This document shows positions 12,257 through 25,160 of a stretch of 64,000 nucleotides of DNA, in pieces (positions within the stretch are counted from its first letter, which is position 1; each line of letters starts with the position of its first letter). The DNA is from Saposhnikovia divaricata (Eukaryota; Streptophyta; Magnoliopsida; Apiales; Apiaceae). The translations under genes and the position numbers were made by a program. The stretch is from assembly GCA_036435485.1 (NCBI GenBank), contig CM071595.1, forward strand, positions 11,956,001 to 12,020,000. Direction: 5' to 3'. The notes beneath the pieces were generated by a model. The model made no database searches. It saw nothing but the letters and a program-made list of their open reading frames with translations, and was not told the DNA's origin.

Positions 12257-14999
12257 CTACAAATATTTGTCTTGGTACGTAACTACCCGTTACCACCTCA
12301 AAATAAATGTAAACAAATACAAGACTCGTCTTGGTGCGTAACTACCCGTCCCCACCTCAAAGTCATTGTAAAACCTACATAACTTATCTTAGACAGCAAC
12401 TCCCCACTACTTCTTCAAAGTTGATGTAGAACCTTTGATGTAGACTATTGATTCTTGGCTTTTGTCGGTCTTGGGTCTTAGATGAAAGGTCTTGGGTCTT
12501 TCCTCTTCTTCACGGTGCGAAGACTACTAACTCCTCGTTAGTACGTCTAGGACTTGGGTCTTAGAACGAGAATCACCTCACTTCAACTTCACCTCACTAC
12601 AAAAGTTAGAAACACAATATCTACGAAACAAATATCGTTAAGCAAGATATATAATAAAATCGTGCAAAACTAGTAGGTTACGGTACTAGCCACGATGTAC
12701 GCTATTATGCGTTAAAATATTATTCAACAAACAAGTGTGAAGATGAGAAAGAAAATTCAACTCGCAAGTGCGAGGACCGTGAAAGAACGCTATTACACGT
12801 TAGCTATATGCGTAATGCGGAAAGTAGTAAATAACGGCAAGGGTTAAGTCACATGAGTGGACTTGACACACAAGCGGTATTAGAACAGAACTTTAATATT
12901 CAATTAAGAATATTAAGTTATGTATTTGTAATTTTAACTTCTTCCACGAAGTTTGAGTGATATGAAGTATTTCTGTAAAGAATATCCCACGGAGCACTGT
13001 TGATGCTAGTTGGGAATTCGTAAAAATACTTTTCGTAACAACTTTGACGTATGTCAAATATCCAAGTCTTTTTAAGCTACTAGGCTTAAGACCTTTAAGA
13101 TGTATACTTGCTTTTGACTAAAGTCAATGTCAAAGTATAATCTTCTTTGAACTTCTTGCACGAAAAGAGTTTATGGCCACGTAAAATAAAACGTAAGTGT
13201 GATAAAACAAGTGGCTAAACTTGTGCTTAAAGAAGCTTAGGTTGAACGAAGTACTCCTTTAAAAGAAATTCCCACGGAGCACTGTATATGCTAGTTGGGA
13301 ACCCGTAAGAATACTTAATGGTTTCAACTTTTGACCGATGTTAAAAATAATCTTTCTCTTTTATAAAGAGACCTTTGGGATCTTTAAAATAGATCCAAGA
13401 ATAGTGATTGAGATGAAGTAGAGAAGTTAAGCACCAATCTCAAATATAAAGATGGTCGGTTAAGACTCGCATAAGAAGCTAAAACTTACCACCTTTGGAA
13501 AACGATCGAAAAAGTTTGCCGGAAAAATTTGCCGGAGGTTCGGCCGAATTTTGGCACTAGGTCGAACTTTGGGCAGCCTTTCGGGAGGCCGAAGAGTGGT
13601 AGTTGATGAGCTAGCTTGGGTGAACAAAGCTTGGTGTATCAAAAACCTTGTGTATATGGATATTTATTTAGGAGAGAGAAGGTTTTTGGGATGAAGTAGA
13701 TGAAAAGAGTGTTTGAATATTGAAAGAGAGAGTCTACTTCAAAAATCCCAGAAATTCTATGGCTCTTAGATTGTTTCAAAATGGGTGTGTGGAGGGGGGG
13801 TATTTATAGAAGGAGTTGGGTGGAAGGAGTGGTTGAGATTTAGATTTAAGGGAGTGGTTGAGATTGTTGAGATTGAAAAGGGTGTGGATTGATGACATGG
13901 CTTTCACTTGGATTGCCAACATGTAAAGTTGTGTTTCTTTGCAAGTGGATGAGCCAAATATCCAGCAACTTTGAATCTATAATATAATATACCACTCGTT
14001 CTAATTAACGAATAAATACGAACCAAGTATCGTTAATTAAATACCTGATAAATACGTAAACACCCAATAAATAAATCTAAAATTATGGACCACTTCCAAA
14101 TATTATAAAATAATATTCTGGAAAGTTTGGTCAATTTTGGTCAACGTTGACTTGGTCAAACGTGGTCAACTGTTGACTTACTGTCTCGATTTTTGCGCCC
14201 GGACGAAAATACTCTAAAAATTACGAAACTTTAATCATGCGTAGAAAATAGTATTTAAATTACCAATATCAAGTTTCAAGTCATTCTAGCTAGTGGAAGT
14301 ATTTTATTTGGATTTAAAACGATTAAATCAGCTTTTGGTTCCTAATAAAATACGATTGGTCTTTTCTTAAAATAGATAAATCTTTTGACCAATGTTTTGA
14401 ATAGAATAAATATTTAGAATGTATTTCCTAAAATATAAAATATTTTGAGAGTGTAGGAAATAATTTTGAGTGATTAAAATAATTTTCTCCGAAATATAAT
14501 ATAATTGCTAATCGGGAGAAAAATTACTTTAAACATTTTTGGCACGAGATAAAAATATTCCTGAGGATAAAAAGTCTTTTCTATGACGAGAGAACATTTT
14601 GAGTGTGAAGGCGGAATATTTTTCGAATAAAAACTGATCGTTTTTGAATTTAGCACGTGTTCTCTAAAGAATATAAAATTGTGAATATTCTTTGTTTGAG
14701 CTTGTCGCCTTATTTATGTTGCAGCGGAGATCTAAAAAATATCAGATCTCGATATTTCTTTTTCGATCTTATTGCCTTGGTAGAGATATATTCCATAAAA
14801 TATAATTTTGATTTTTCAGCAAGATGGAATATCTCTTATATTTTAAAATAGGATGAAGAATTTGCTAGAATTGACCATTTGACTTTTGACCGAATCAATT
14901 AAATATAATGACCTAGTGGAGAGGATTCTATGTGTATTTAAATTTTATGTTAAATCGTACAAATACCAAAATAAATAATATATTGAAGATATCCTTTCA
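12257..14999 (-). repeat. truncated 5' LTR of the minus-strand Sirevirus-like element
   Basis: The block is homologous to 2923-5649 over its whole length and shares the start TGAA-GGATA-CTTC. It lacks the last roughly 320 bp (the equivalent of 2602-2922) and stops at CTAC (12257-12260), where it meets pol. CTAC also starts the corresponding stretch of the intact LTR (2923-2926). The many scattered differences from the other LTR indicate an old insertion. Confidence 0.8.
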
Positions 15000-15648
15000 C
15001 TATCTAATGAGTATACATAGACCTGGATAACTTGTGCTGTGCGCTAGACAATTCTCCTAATAATTAATTAATCATGTTAATTAATTAAGTCGGTGGCAAA
15101 AAAATCCGTAATTAAAACGGAATTGATTTTACCGAATCAATCAATTCAAAATTAAATTCGAATTAATTTAAGTCATATTTTAAGCCCAAGCCCAATGTAA
15201 ATGGTCTGGTTTCATTTGATCCAATTTTCTGCTATATTTTTGTTCACATGATGCATACGTGGAAATCTCAAAGGCTTGCAAAGTCCCGAATTTGTTCTTG
15301 ATAGTTCATGAATTGCAACCCCATGCGCGCACGTAGGTGATGGAGCAATACACCTCTAACACATTTAGACACTACACAAGTATCTTGCTATACGAAGTTG
15401 TAAAAGGTTCTTTTCCATTTCAATATGCGATTCAAGTTGCAACTTCTATTTTTCATTTCTAAGGAAGTAACTTTGGATAATCATAACTCATCCATCCCTA
15501 AATTGTATTGAGAGTTTGAACATACATTCGAAAGCTCTCGTGAAGGAGTACACACTCCATACACAACTTGTTGCGAACACACACATAAGACTCACTCAAA
15601 CTCAAAATGACTCGTCAATGTGGGACTAAACACCCACATTTTCCAACA
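15000..15648 (-). mobile_element. LTR-like fragment (TGTTGGAAAATGTGGG terminus)
   Basis: Read on the minus strand from 15648 the sequence begins TGTTGGAAAATGTGGGTG followed by TTTAGTCCCACATTG. This is the style of terminus seen in many plant copia LTRs. The sequence continues leftwards until it meets the Sirevirus-like element at 14999, which may have inserted into it. The other end and a target duplication were not found, so the identity is tentative. Confidence 0.35.
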
Positions 15649-15669
15649 CATATAAAGTCAATTTTACTT

Positions 15670-17300
15670 GAAAAAAAGTGCGAACATACCGACTTTTGTC
15701 AGATTACATAGATTCCATTGGATCGAGTCAAAATTTACATATATTACGTAAATCTCACTAGACTGATACATATTAAATTATTCAACAAAAATCTTAATAG
15801 CTTTAAATTATTTTATGAGTACCTTTTTAATCTTATTTTTAAGAGAAAACAATCATGTAGTCTAAGAAAATCTAAAATGCATTTTATAGTTGGGACAAGG
15901 CTATAAGTTTCAATGTTAGGAATAGGCGATATTTCCAAAGTTGTAAAATAGGAAATAATTTCAATGTTAGATAAGAAGAATATTCTCCATGCGTTCCATG
16001 CCCCCTTCTGGTGTCCCCAGTATTAAAATATGTTTCTGGTGGGGCCCATTTTAAGAAAAAAATATTTATATTTCTATTTTTCTTAAAATGGGTCTCACCA
16101 GGAGCACCCTTTTTTACACGAGACACAGAAGGGGGCATGAAAAAAGGAAAAGAGGATCGTTACTCATATTTTTTATGAGTATGATCTAGTTGTCATTTGA
16201 TGTTAAAAATGATTGTCTTTTTTCTTTTGTTTTGAAGTAGCAATTAAAATATAGTTAAAAAATTCAAACTCAAAATCAAAATGTATTAGATTAAAAAAAT
16301 ATGAGATGAACATGTGTTAAGACATTGTATCATCCTATTCAAAAGTACATATATAGTAAAGTGTGATCATATCGACTTTTGTCGGATTACATAGATTTCA
16401 CTCGATCGAGTCAAAAGATTTATAAAGAAGGTGAATTTCTATATGCTATGTAAATCTCAATAGATTGATACATATTAAATGGAAAAATAAAATGAAAATT
16501 TTATTTTTAATCTTAGAAACTATATTTACATGATATCTTAAATCATGCTGACTCGTTCTTCTCTTTTCCAGAGGTTGTTATATTTTTAATATCTTCATCT
16601 GATGATAACAGAAATAAAAATAAAAATGCTATTCTTCCTAATTAGAAATTTTGAGATTTTTTTCATGTCATTTTCATCAGAGAATCCCTTTTCTTTGAGG
16701 CAGCATAATGAATTTTGGTTGGGGATCAGTGTCACGATGACCATCAATGCTTTAATTGTGCATACCTGGCATTGTATGATACAAAATATATTTAAAAATA
16801 AGCATTTTAAAGAAAAAAGTGCAAAATATAAGTGGATGTATCATAAAGCAAAAAAATTATATAATTGTTAGTAAAGATTGTAACAAAGAATCAATCAACT
16901 AAAAAATGTATCTCATTATTTTTTCAGCAATTCTGAATGAGTTTTGATCTACAAGTATCACATCATTTGTTAATAAAAATTTCTAGAAAAATATCATACA
17001 TTTACGATGACGAACATAACCCATAATTGTGCTACAAAAGAGGCTTCAAAGTATTTGATGAGTACCTTTTTAGCCTTGTTTTAAGAGAAAACAATCATTC
17101 AGTCTAAGAAAATTTGAGATGCATTTTATAATTGAGGCATTCAACGTTGAGAGAAGATGTTACTTATAAAATAGGTGATAATTTCAATGTCAGATAAAAA
17201 TAATATTCCCAATGCGATCCAGCTTCCTTTTTTATGAGTATATCCAGTTGTCATCTGAATTACAAGTAATGATCATTTTTTTTTTTTTTTAAAGTATTAA
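15670..17300. repeat. tandem segmental duplication
   Basis: Blocks recur in the same order. CCGACTTTTGTC...TTACATAGATT is at about 15688 and 16371. GATGAGTACCTTTTTA-style sequence followed by AAGAGAAAACAATCAT is at about 15815 and 17058. ATTTCAATGTTAGATAA-like sequence with AATATTC is at about 15956 and 17183. The second copy holds about 550 bp of extra sequence (about 16490-17040) and lacks the hairpin MITE present in the first. No genes are visible; the ORFs here are short and AT-rich. Confidence 0.7.
15997..16139. mobile_element. 143-bp hairpin MITE
   Basis: The element starts CATGCCCCCTTCTGGTGTC and ends GACACAGAAGGGGGCATG, so the termini are inverted. The interior also pairs: CCATTTTAAGAAAAA opposes TTTTTCTTAAAATGGG. 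It would form one long hairpin. No clear target-site duplication was seen, so the superfamily is undecided. The related sequence near 17221 lacks it, consistent with insertion. Confidence 0.7.
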
Positions 17301-18135
17301 ATTAAAAAATAGTAAAGTTCTTGTAAAAAAAAGAGATTGTACATTTATACAACGTAAATAAAAAATAAATTAGTAAATATAATATATTAGGAATCTTGGA
17401 TAAAAATGAAATATTCTACTATAAATATACCTATTGCATGAAATATTAATATTTTTTGGTTTAAATCTTTTTGGATACTCTTTACTACAAGAGCTCATGC
17501 ATATACGGGAACAAAATTAGTACGTCCACAATGTTCCTTTTGGAAAATGCAAGATATTTCAAAAAATTTCAAATTTTTTCCAAATTCTTATGTGTTAAGA
17601 ATATGATTGGTAACTTCATTAACTATAAAATAGGATCTCGCGTGCATACATACGAGTCATAAATTAAAATATGTCATGTATGGTGCCACGTCATTCGATA
17701 AAAATTTAATAAAAATTTGGGATATCTAAGCCTGTTCTTTCTTTTTTATCCGATTACTTATTGTGAAAGATACAAAAAATCTCAAGTAGTGATAATATCA
17801 AATTATTTCTTATTTATAATGGCCAGACATCTATTTACAAAATTGGATTAATGATAAAGATTCGAATTAAATAGTTATTGAGTGAGTGAGTGTGACGAGC
17901 AGAGGGGCCTTTCTTTTCTTAGAGATGCATAGATAGTTCGTCGGGTAAAGATTGGGCCAGGCTTCAAAAAGCACGGGTCAGGCTCTCGAGAAATATGTAG
18001 AGTTTTTCAGACCCTCGAAACGGATTGACTCTTATTTGGGTTCGAATTAGGTCGGACCGAACTCTTATTTCGGCCGAACAAGAAAATTGAACATCTTTCC
18101 AATTTGATAAATTATTATTATGAAAAAGGTTGTAC
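17301..18135. other. AT-rich non-coding DNA
   Basis: No coding sequence, RNA gene or clear repeat was recognised here. Confidence 0.4.
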
Positions 18136-18513
18136 GGAGTACTCATTTAGTTGGAGTACTTGGATTATATATACGTTCGGTATTCAAAATATTTTAAATT
18201 TATTATTTTACAAATCTTGTTATATGAATATCATAATTTCATTGATAATTTTGAAAATCATGTATATTTTGCAATATGTTCATCTTGAAAATTCTTTATG
18301 TTTTGCTTTCAGAACATATATGTTTTGTAACCCAAACGTATTTCGCAGAACAATTTGTTTTGCAATATTTTATTAGCAAAACATATAAAATTTTCAAGAT
18401 TTTCAATGAAATAGTGATATTCATGTAATAAGCTTTGCAAAATAATAAAGTGTGCAAAATTTTGAATGCAAAATATATATGTACTCCAAGTACTCCAATT
18501 AAATGAGTACTCC
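18136..18513. mobile_element. 378-bp foldback MITE
   Basis: The left end GGAGTACTCATTTAGTTGGA and the right end CCAATTAAATGAGTACTCC are inverted copies, with further pairing inward (GAATATCATAATTTCATTGA against TCAATGAAATAGTGATATTC). The short ORFs across it on both strands come from this symmetry and are not genes. Target duplications are unclear. Confidence 0.7.
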
Positions 18514-18520
18514 ATAGATC

Positions 18521-18521
<1 letters not shown>

Positions 18522-18564
<43 letters not shown>
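18522..18564. repeat. ATT microsatellite
   Basis: About 14 uninterrupted ATT units directly after the MITE. Confidence 0.95.
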
Positions 18565-18565
<1 letters not shown>

Positions 18566-18726
18566 AATTAAATGCAAAAACATATATTACATAAAAGTTA
18601 CGAAACATCTACATAAATATTGATTTTTTCATTTGTTTCTTGATTTTATGATAAATCAATCAGTTACTAGTGTGCTTGATATACATTTAACTTAAATATA
18701 TAAATAATATTTTTAGCTAAAATGTA

Positions 18727-18978
18727 CTCCCTCCGTCCTTTTGATTTCTTATCATTTCAAAATAGAGTGTTTGACACGCATTTTAAGGCGGATTTTAAGG
18801 ATAGTTTCATAACTTATTTTTTAAATTTCCTTTTTTTGTATAAAAATAGAACAATCCTATTTTTATACAAAAAAAAAGAAAAGTTTAAAAATAAGTTATG
18901 GAACTATACTTATAAGTCACCTTAAAATGCGTGCCAGAAAGTAAAAAAAAAAGTGTAAAGAAATGGATAGGACGGGAG
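18727..18978. mobile_element. Stowaway-like MITE, second copy, 252 bp
   Basis: It begins CTCCCTCCGTCC after TA (18725-18726) and ends GGACGGGAG before TA (18979-18980). The body shares GACACGCATTTTAAGG and the TTTTTATACAAAA hairpin core with the copy at 1784-2033, so both belong to one family. The ORF across it is an artefact. Confidence 0.9.
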
Positions 18979-18980
18979 TA

Positions 18981-21447
18981 TAAGGCAAAGAAATGTTGGG
19001 GCAGTCAACCCTTTGCACTACACTGTCACTTGTATATTTGCAAAAAATTATTTAGATGGCTAGGTTTCTTGACAAGGAGTTGAGCTGCTAACATATTCAT
19101 TTTAACATTTGATTTGTTTATAAATAAAAATAATATATTATTATCATGATAAAAATATAATATTATTAATTATCGCTCGTGTTTAGACTTTAATTGGACT
19201 TTTATTCGGGTTGGTATTAGATCCGAATTTTAAAAAATAACAAGGTCACATCCTGTTTTTACCAGGTTGGATTGGGTCAGGTTAAACTTTATCTAAAATC
19301 CAAAATCGGAATAGATTAGATTTTCGAATACGAATTTTTTATGCATTTTCGTAATGTGTTGGAATCAAGTCATATTGCTTCCACGAAAGTCATAGATTCA
19401 TGAAGATGAAAGCTTCATTTCGTAAAATTATTAATCTTAATTATTCATAAAAGATAGAGTCCTTTCTATTTGTGATAAAAATTATCCGTTGAAGATAAAA
19501 TTATTAATTCATAAATACCCAAAATAATTCTCCCAATAACTTTAAAACTAAATACTATCATAAAGATAATAACACAAAAGATTTCATAATTTTTAATAAC
19601 TCTGATGATTTTATAAAAATTTTCGAAGATCAATAATGCATAATTTAAATAGATTTTAATCATAAAAATTTAAATAAAATACACGGACCCACATTTCACA
19701 TATACATCATCATATAAACATGTAAACATGATGTCACATATATTTTATCTTAAAAAAAATTTCACACCCTATAATCCACATTTAATATTAAATAATTAAA
19801 TAATAATAATAACAAATACGATATTTTCTTTGGCGTTATAGTAACTCTGGGAGAATCTAGACTGGAGATGATGATAACCTAAATCGTTTTCTATTTTTTT
19901 GTTAGAAAGTTTTTGTTGATTTTATTGGACAATTAAAATACGAAACATACAAGACATACATATAATCAAAATAAAAAGATAATCTATCCATGTATAGTAT
20001 GTCATATAATAAAAAGATATAAAGTAGTATTTTAACCGAAATTGATATGATTTAGGCATGAGAAGAATTGATGCATGCACTTAGTTTGTCAAAGTTGGCT
20101 AGGTCTGATTGGGAATAGGGAATAAGCGGCTTAAATTTCCCTTAACATTTAAATTAATATAATAATTATATTTTTTAGTTTGTAATAATTTTATCTTATA
20201 TAAATTGTTTACTAGTCAATCGTTAAAATAAAAATTAGTAGTTATTATGTTTAGTTAATTGATATGAACAAATAAAAATCAACTGTTATTAAGTGTAACT
20301 TGAGTTAAGTTTAATCTTGGCTGAAACGTAGAATCTAGATCCAATAGAGAAACTTGTTACATTAAGTTTAATTGGTCTAAAATTTAGTAGATTCTGATTG
20401 ATGTTAAAATACTTCATAATTTTGTGATTAGTAGAAATTTTTTAAAATTAAAAGCCATGTGATATACGAAGTTATTAAATTAAGATATTATTAAATTTAA
20501 ATTTAATTTAATCACTATTAGTAAATTAGAGTAAATATGGTAAATAATAAAAAATTTGTACATGATTGATTGATTTAAAGTTTAGAAGTAAATTCTGATT
20601 GCCTCGAAAATATTTTTAATTTTTTGATTGGTAATTTATTCACCAACCAATAATAATACTCTTCTAGCGTATATTTAATAATTAAATTAAATAAAATGTA
20701 TGTATTATTCGTTTATATGAAATTACTAATTTTTTATTTAAAAATTGTGAATAAATATATTTTTGAGTCTTTCAAAAAATCGAGTCTTTGAAGATATAGA
20801 TTTTATTCAAGCTATTTAAAATTTGATTCAAATCCAATTTTTTAGTGTTGGAATATATGAATTTATTCAGTAATTTTATTAACAAATTATGAATAAATAT
20901 ACTTTTATCAAATTTTTGTAGGTATGGATTTTATCCAAGTTATTTAAAATCTGATTTCAAATCCGATTTTTTCAGTATGATCGTTCTATTTAATTAAATA
21001 AACTAACAATATTATAATCACATATAACTTACTGATTACCTTTTCCGGCTAAAAGGTATATATTTTCTAACTAAAATATCTCATTTTCTCCTAAATAATA
21101 TCTAACCAATTACCTTTTTCAGCTATTACCTTTTCTAACTAAATTATCTTTTTTCCTAAAATATGATCGTTCTTATTAATCCGATCTTGTAGTGTTGGCT
21201 TATATGCATTTATTGATTTATTTTATTAACAAATTATTAATAAATATTTTTTTGAATTTTTAAAAAAATAAAATTTTGAAGGTATGGAGTTTATCCATGT
21301 TATTTAAAATTTGATTTCAAATCCGATTTTTCATTTTTTTTGCTAAGCTATATATTATATTAGAGAAGGGAAAAGAATGAGTTAGATTATAATTTCTGAA
21401 AATTGATTACAAGTGTACAATATATATTATGAAAATCAGTTTATAAT
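18981..21447. other. AT-rich non-coding DNA with a degenerate repeat
   Basis: No genes are visible. Between about 20730 and 21340 a motif is repeated three times: ATTATGAATAAATATA, then a TATGGATTTTATCCAAG-like stretch, then ATTTGATTTCAAATCCGATT. These are old diverged copies of roughly 150 bp. Confidence 0.5.
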
Positions 21448-22199
21448 CACTACAAGAAAAACGGCTAAATATGACCGAAAAAATTCGGTCACGTTTAGCT
21501 AAATTCGACCGAATTCGGTCACATTTAGCTAAATTCGACCGAATTTCTGTTAGTCATATTTAAGCTGGTCAAATTTAGTAATTCGGTCGAATTTAGGATA
21601 AATTCGACCGATTAATTCGATCAAATTATGGTACTAAATTCGACTAAAATCGGTCGAAATACAAATTCGACCAAAAATTTTGAAAATTTAAAATTTTTGT
21701 GAAAAATTCAAAATTTTAGAATTTGGCGCTCTAAGTGACCTAAATTCGACCAAATTTGATCGAATTTATTATATGTTAAATTCGACCAGATCCAACCGAA
21801 TTTAATTTGCACCAGATTTTTAAAAAAAAGTAGCAGAATCTGCTGCTTACTATTCACCACCGGCGAGTTTTACATAAATTCCGGAAACAACCAACGAGCT
21901 CTGACGAGCTCGATTCCAAGGCCAAACAGACATAAAACTCTTGCCCGTCAGTTGCACAACATCAACACAGTAATAACACAAAAAAATCGACTAAAACGAA
22001 CCACAAAGTCGAATTCCGGTGACTTCGAGCCCAAGTCCGGCCAAAACGTAATTCGCGAAAAACGTAAACGAAACTTAGTAAACTTGGTCTCAAAACAAAG
22101 CTGAGAACATATAGAAACTACCCATGACAACATATTTCATGAACAATCAATGGAAAATCCGAAAAATTAAGTTGAAAATTCGGTCAAAAGCTTGAACTC

Positions 22200-22700
22200 G
22201 TTCTTCTTCAAATTGCACACAAACACTCAAATCAAACACATGAATCAACTCCAAATCATCAAACAAAGCTAATGGAAGCATCGAAACAAGCAAACAATCA
22301 CTCAAACGAAAAGCCCCAATTTTTGAGCTAAGAACCCTCGAATTTTATAAAAAAAATCGGTCAGGGGGGTGTGGGGCAGCCGTGGAGTTTTTGAGGCTTG
22401 ACCGAGAGAGGGTTACCGGAAAAACTCGCACGGTGGTGATTGAGGCCACAACTGGAAAAGAAAAGCAAAGAGAAAGAAAACGGTGAAGGGAGAGAGAGAA
22501 GAAAAAGATAGAAAAGAGAGATGGGGGGGGAGAGTTTACCATAAGAAAAAGAGAAAAAAGAGGGTGAAGAAGGTTTGGTGGTGAAGAAAGAGGCGGTGGT
22601 GATACAGGGGAGGGGAACAGGGGTTGGTTGAGGGGTAGGAGAAATAAGGAGTAAATATATAAAAGGGAAAGAAATAAAGAGAGTTAAGATGAAATATTAA
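22200..22700 (-). other. CT-rich, 5'UTR-like block inside the CACTA element
   Basis: On the minus strand this is a long pyrimidine-rich leader (CTCTCTCCCTTCACCG and similar). It is followed by sequence with stretches such as TTGGGGCTTTTCG, which resemble the 5' end of a plant gene. ORFs of 65-72 codons across it are proline, serine and phenylalanine rich with no recognisable domain. It may be a captured host gene start. Confidence 0.25.
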
Positions 22701-23279
22701 AAAATAATGAATGGTGTAGATTAATTTTATAGACCAATACATATGGCAATCCATGTGCTTCCTTCCTAGCCAATAGAAACATGATACATGGCAACAAAAA
22801 ATTCGACCAAATATGGTCGAAGTTAACTAAATTCAATTAAATTTAGTCGAATTTACATGCTAAATTAGATGGAATTTATTGGTCGAATTTAGGAACTCGG
22901 CTAAACCCGACCGAATTCGGTCAAATTTAATATTTGGTCGAAATTCGGTTGGCTTTATTATTTTAAAAAATTAATAAAAAGAGGAATAAATTTCAAAAAA
23001 TTAAATAAAATAGAAAAAAACAAATATTTATTCAGAATTTATAATCACCCACGTAGTCATGCCACCAAATTTTATGTTCAAAAATAGGCATTTTTCCTAT
23101 TTTTATTTAATTTTTTAATTTAATAACTAGTTAAAAATGGGAAAAATATTTAAAATATGGAAAATTAGTGAAAGTATGGTAAGATTCATCACACAAATAA
23201 TGAGTATGACTATTTTGGTGTGTATGAATTTGAAATTAAATTTTAGCTTTTTTCTATTTTTATTTAATTTTTTAATTTA

Positions 23280-24535
23280 TTTTCCAAACAAGTTGATCGT
23301 TAAATTACCAAACCAAATTAATTTATTTTTTTCTGAAATTTTGGCAATAACATTAGAAAGGATGGATCTTGACCACCGTATGGTTTGGTCGTCGAGAAAT
23401 ATTTTTTAAAATAACGAAACATTAAACCCTGACGAAATCCTGTTTAGGGGTTCTAGTCAAAGTACTAGTTGACCGTTAAATTACCAAATAAAATTAATTT
23501 ATTTTTTTCTGAAATAATGGTAATAACATTAGAAAGGATGGATCTTGACCACAGTACGGCTGGGTCATCGAAAAATATTTTTAAAAAAATCGAAACACTA
23601 AACCTTGACGAAACCCTGTTTAGGGGTTCCAGTCAAAGTACTAGTTGACCGTTAAATTACCAAACCAAATTAATTTATTTTTTTCTAAAATTTTGGCAAT
23701 AACATTAGAAAGGATGGATCTTGACCACCGTATTGTTGGGTCGTCGAGAATTTTTTTTTAAAATATCGAAACACTAAACCCTGACGAAACCCTGTTTAGG
23801 GTTCTAGACAAAGTACTAGTTGACCGTTAAATTACCAAATCAAATTAATTTATTTTTTTCTAAAATAATGGTAATAACATTAGAAAGGATGGATCTTGAC
23901 CACCGTATGGTTGGGTCATCGAAAAATATTTTTAAAAAAATCGAAACACTAAACCTTGACGAAACCCTATTTAGGGGTTCTAGTCAAAGTACTAGTTGAC
24001 CGTTAAATTACCAAATCAAATTAATATTTTTTTCTGAAATAATGGTAATAACATTAGAAAGGATGGATCTTGACCATCGTATGGTTGGGTCATCGAATTT
24101 TTTTAAAAAAAAAATCAAAACACTAAACCTTGACGAAACCCTGTTTTGGGGTTCTAGTCAAAGTACTAGTTGACCGTTAAATTACCAAACCAAATTAATT
24201 TATTTTTTTCTGTAATTTTGGCAATAACATTAGAAAGGATGGATCTTGACCACTGTATGGTTGGGTCGTCGAGAAATATTTTTTAAAATATCGAAACACT
24301 AAACCTTGACGAAACCCTATTTAGGGGTTCTAGTCAAAGTACTAGTTGACCGTTAAATTACAAAATCAAATTAATTTATTTTTTTCTGAAATTTTGGCAA
24401 TAACATTAAAAAGGATGGATCTTGATCTCTGTCCGGTTGGGTCGTCGAGATATCTTTAAATAAATCAAAACATTAAACCTTGACGAAACCTTATTACGGG
24501 TTCTAGTCAAACTACTAGTTGACCGTTAATTTTTT
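23280..24535. repeat. tandem array, seven units of about 176 bp
   Basis: The motif TTGACCGTTAAATTACCAAA recurs near 23292 (variant), 23470, 23646, 23820, 23997, 24169, 24345 and 24518 (last one partial). Each unit also holds AACATTAGAAAGGATGGATC, a GGGTCGTCGAG-like segment and ACCCTGTTTAGGGGTTC. The unit length is in the range of plant satellite monomers. Confidence 0.9.
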
Positions 24536-24599
24536 TCCCCTCATTATTATTTGCTATTTTTTTATAGAATATAATATGTTTTCCGGATACTCTCATATT

Positions 24600-25160
24600 T
24601 TTTTTATTTTTTACAACTAATTAGATATTTATTTAATTGATTTAGACAATCTAATGAATAAAAATTCAACTTTCTCCTATCATATGAATATTTTTTACAC
24701 ACAACTAAATTTATACATATGAATAATGTCATCCTTTTATTTATAAATATTTTTTAATGATGTGCACAAACATTTAAATTTTTAATAATATTTTTCAAAT
24801 TAATTAGATACTTATTTAATTTATTTAAACAATCTACTAAATAAAAATTTAACTTTCTCCTCGTATGAATATTTTTTACGTACAAACTAAATTTATAAAT
24901 ATGAATAATGTTATCCTTTTATTTATAAATATTTTTTAATGATGTGTACAAATATTTTAATATTTAATAATATTTTTTCAAATTAATTAGATGCTTATTT
25001 AATTTATTTAAACAATCTATTAAATAAAAATTTAACTTTCTCCTATGGTATGAATATTTCTTACGTACAAACTAAATTTATATATATAAATAACGTTATT
25101 CTTGTATTTATAAATATTTTTTCATGATGCGTATAAACATTTAAATATTAAATAATATTT
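24600..25160. repeat. tandem array, three units of about 183 bp
   Basis: AATTAATTAGAT-CTTATTTAAT recurs near 24613, 24798 and 24979, followed each time by AAATTTAACTTTCTCCT and TTTATAAATATTTTTT-ATG. It is a second array, unrelated in sequence to the one at 23280-24535 in the same transposon. Confidence 0.85.

Larger units (their letters stand above)
2602..14999 (-). mobile_element. Sirevirus-like Ty1/copia retrotransposon with env-like region and large internal deletion
   Basis: Two related LTR blocks (2602-5649 and 12257-14999) lie in the same orientation. Both minus-strand 5' ends read TGAA-GGATA-CTTC. Directly before the left LTR on the minus strand is a polypurine tract, AAAAAGGGGAAGAT, nearly identical to that of the Sirevirus at 52645-61841. 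The left LTR is therefore the 3' LTR. RNase H (11509-12255) lies between the LTRs in the right place. About 5.8 kb separates RNase H from the 3' LTR and contains an env-like ORF. Flanks TTATC (2597-2601) and CTATC (15000-15004) look like a 5-bp target duplication with one mutation. Roughly 320 bp of the 5' LTR, the PBS, gag and most of pol are missing at a single junction near 12257. The element is non-autonomous. Confidence 0.8.

Noticed and set aside
18104..18583. Overlapping ORFs on both strands, one with a poly-Asn run
   Set aside because: They come from a foldback MITE and an ATT microsatellite.
23280..24535. CRISPR array
   Set aside because: Repeats are about 176 bp and directly adjoining without spacers, in a plant CACTA element; a satellite-like array.
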